NCBI RefSeq assembly: GCF_037478005.1
Contig: NZ_CP144164.1
Span: 3,968,001-4,032,000, forward strand
Direction: 5' to 3'
DNA length: 64,000 bases
Source of the DNA: Alteromonas sp. M12
GTDB lineage: Bacteria; Pseudomonadota; Gammaproteobacteria; Enterobacterales; Alteromonadaceae
Shown: piece by piece, positions 63,805-64,000 of the stretch
Numbering within the stretch: position 1 is the first letter of the stretch
How the letters are laid out: every line of letters begins with the position of its first letter
Notes under the pieces: model-generated
Told to the model about the DNA's origin: nothing
The model's database searches: none
Seen by the model: the letters and a program-made list of their open reading frames with translations, nothing else
Made by a program: the position numbers and the translations under genes

Positions 63805-64000
63805 TTAGGAAGATTTTTTCAGTTTAGTGGCGAAGGTCACAACAAGCATCACTACAGCACCGGCCATTACCCCGGTTAAACCTTCGAGTAAAATTGGGGC
63901 AACGCTTTGACTAACACTGCCAAATAGGGTTTCAAGCCAAGCGACTATTTCATGAACCACATGATGAATAGTTGGAATACTATGCACCAATATGCCACCA
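63805..64000 (-). CDS. DUF808 (YedI-like) membrane protein, 3' end only
   Basis: The reading frame is open to the window edge, so only the C-terminal part (about 64 residues) is visible: HSIPTIHHVVHEIVAWLETL, then a membrane helix (LTGVMAGAVVMLVVTFATKL) and KKSS. The HGIP..HH..E pattern followed by a final helix matches the end of DUF808/YedI proteins. Function unknown. Confidence 0.6.
   Translation of the reverse strand, partial: GGILVHSIPTIHHVVHEIVAWLETLFGSVSQSVAPILLEGLTGVMAGAVVMLVVTFATKLKKSS

Overview
The window looks like chromosome from a marine gammaproteobacterium of the order Alteromonadales, most like Paraglaciecola/Glaciecola. This is judged from protein character (many TonB-dependent receptors, GH3 enzymes, PEP-CTERM and GlyGly-CTERM tails, DUF2780, DUF3718, MaoP) and from conserved gammaproteobacterial neighbourhoods (lptG-lptF/pepA-holC-valS, orn/rsgA-psd, ilvIH). 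The assignment rests on recognition, not on a search. There is no phage, integrase, transposase, cas gene or rRNA; there are two tRNA genes, Leu(CAA) and Gly(GCC).

Layout. 0.1-10.6 kb is a glycoside utilisation locus: a cytoplasmic GH3 enzyme, a GPH sugar symporter, TetR and LysR regulators, then on the minus strand an exported GH3 enzyme and a TonB-dependent receptor. Near-identical palindromes lie upstream of the first GH3 gene and upstream of the receptor. 11.2-15.1 kb holds a large DUF748 protein and a DUF2780 protein. 15.4-26.2 kb is an accessory island: two tandem arrays of REP-type palindromes, in the same orientation, flank a TonB receptor, an amine dehydrogenase cluster of the aromatic-amine type (aauBEDA plus two cytochromes c), a PEP-CTERM protein and a small repeat protein. 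The second array abuts tRNA-Leu and its terminator. 26.4-30.9 kb is a two-component system flanked by small exported proteins and a YHYH lipoprotein; both flanking operons carry the same direct-repeat box TGCACA-N5-TGCACA, so this looks like a compact self-contained regulon. 31-34.7 kb holds KDG kinase, an FCD-type GntR regulator and an RDD protein. 35-40.2 kb is a purine/nucleoside uptake operon: TonB receptor, periplasmic NUP lipoprotein and AzgA-type permease.

From 40.2 kb onward the content is mostly core: lptG, lptF, pepA, holC, valS, a DUF445 protein, a GlyGly-CTERM protein, DUF3718, an Hpt/HD-GYP protein, plsC, rraB, an EthD-like protein, ilvH, ilvI, maoP, a DUF4442 thioesterase-like protein, tRNA-Gly, orn, rsgA, psd, an EamA exporter, ugpQ, a MerC-family protein under a probable Zur box, a third REP array, a zinc-ribbon protein, a VOC protein and the 3' end of a DUF808 gene cut by the window edge.

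The most promising leads are the two-component regulon with its paired direct repeats, the amine dehydrogenase cluster that has no mauG and a lipoprotein-type large subunit, and the REP arrays whose history (array-specific spacers, hybrid units, copies of the tRNA-Leu terminator flank) can be read directly from the sequence.
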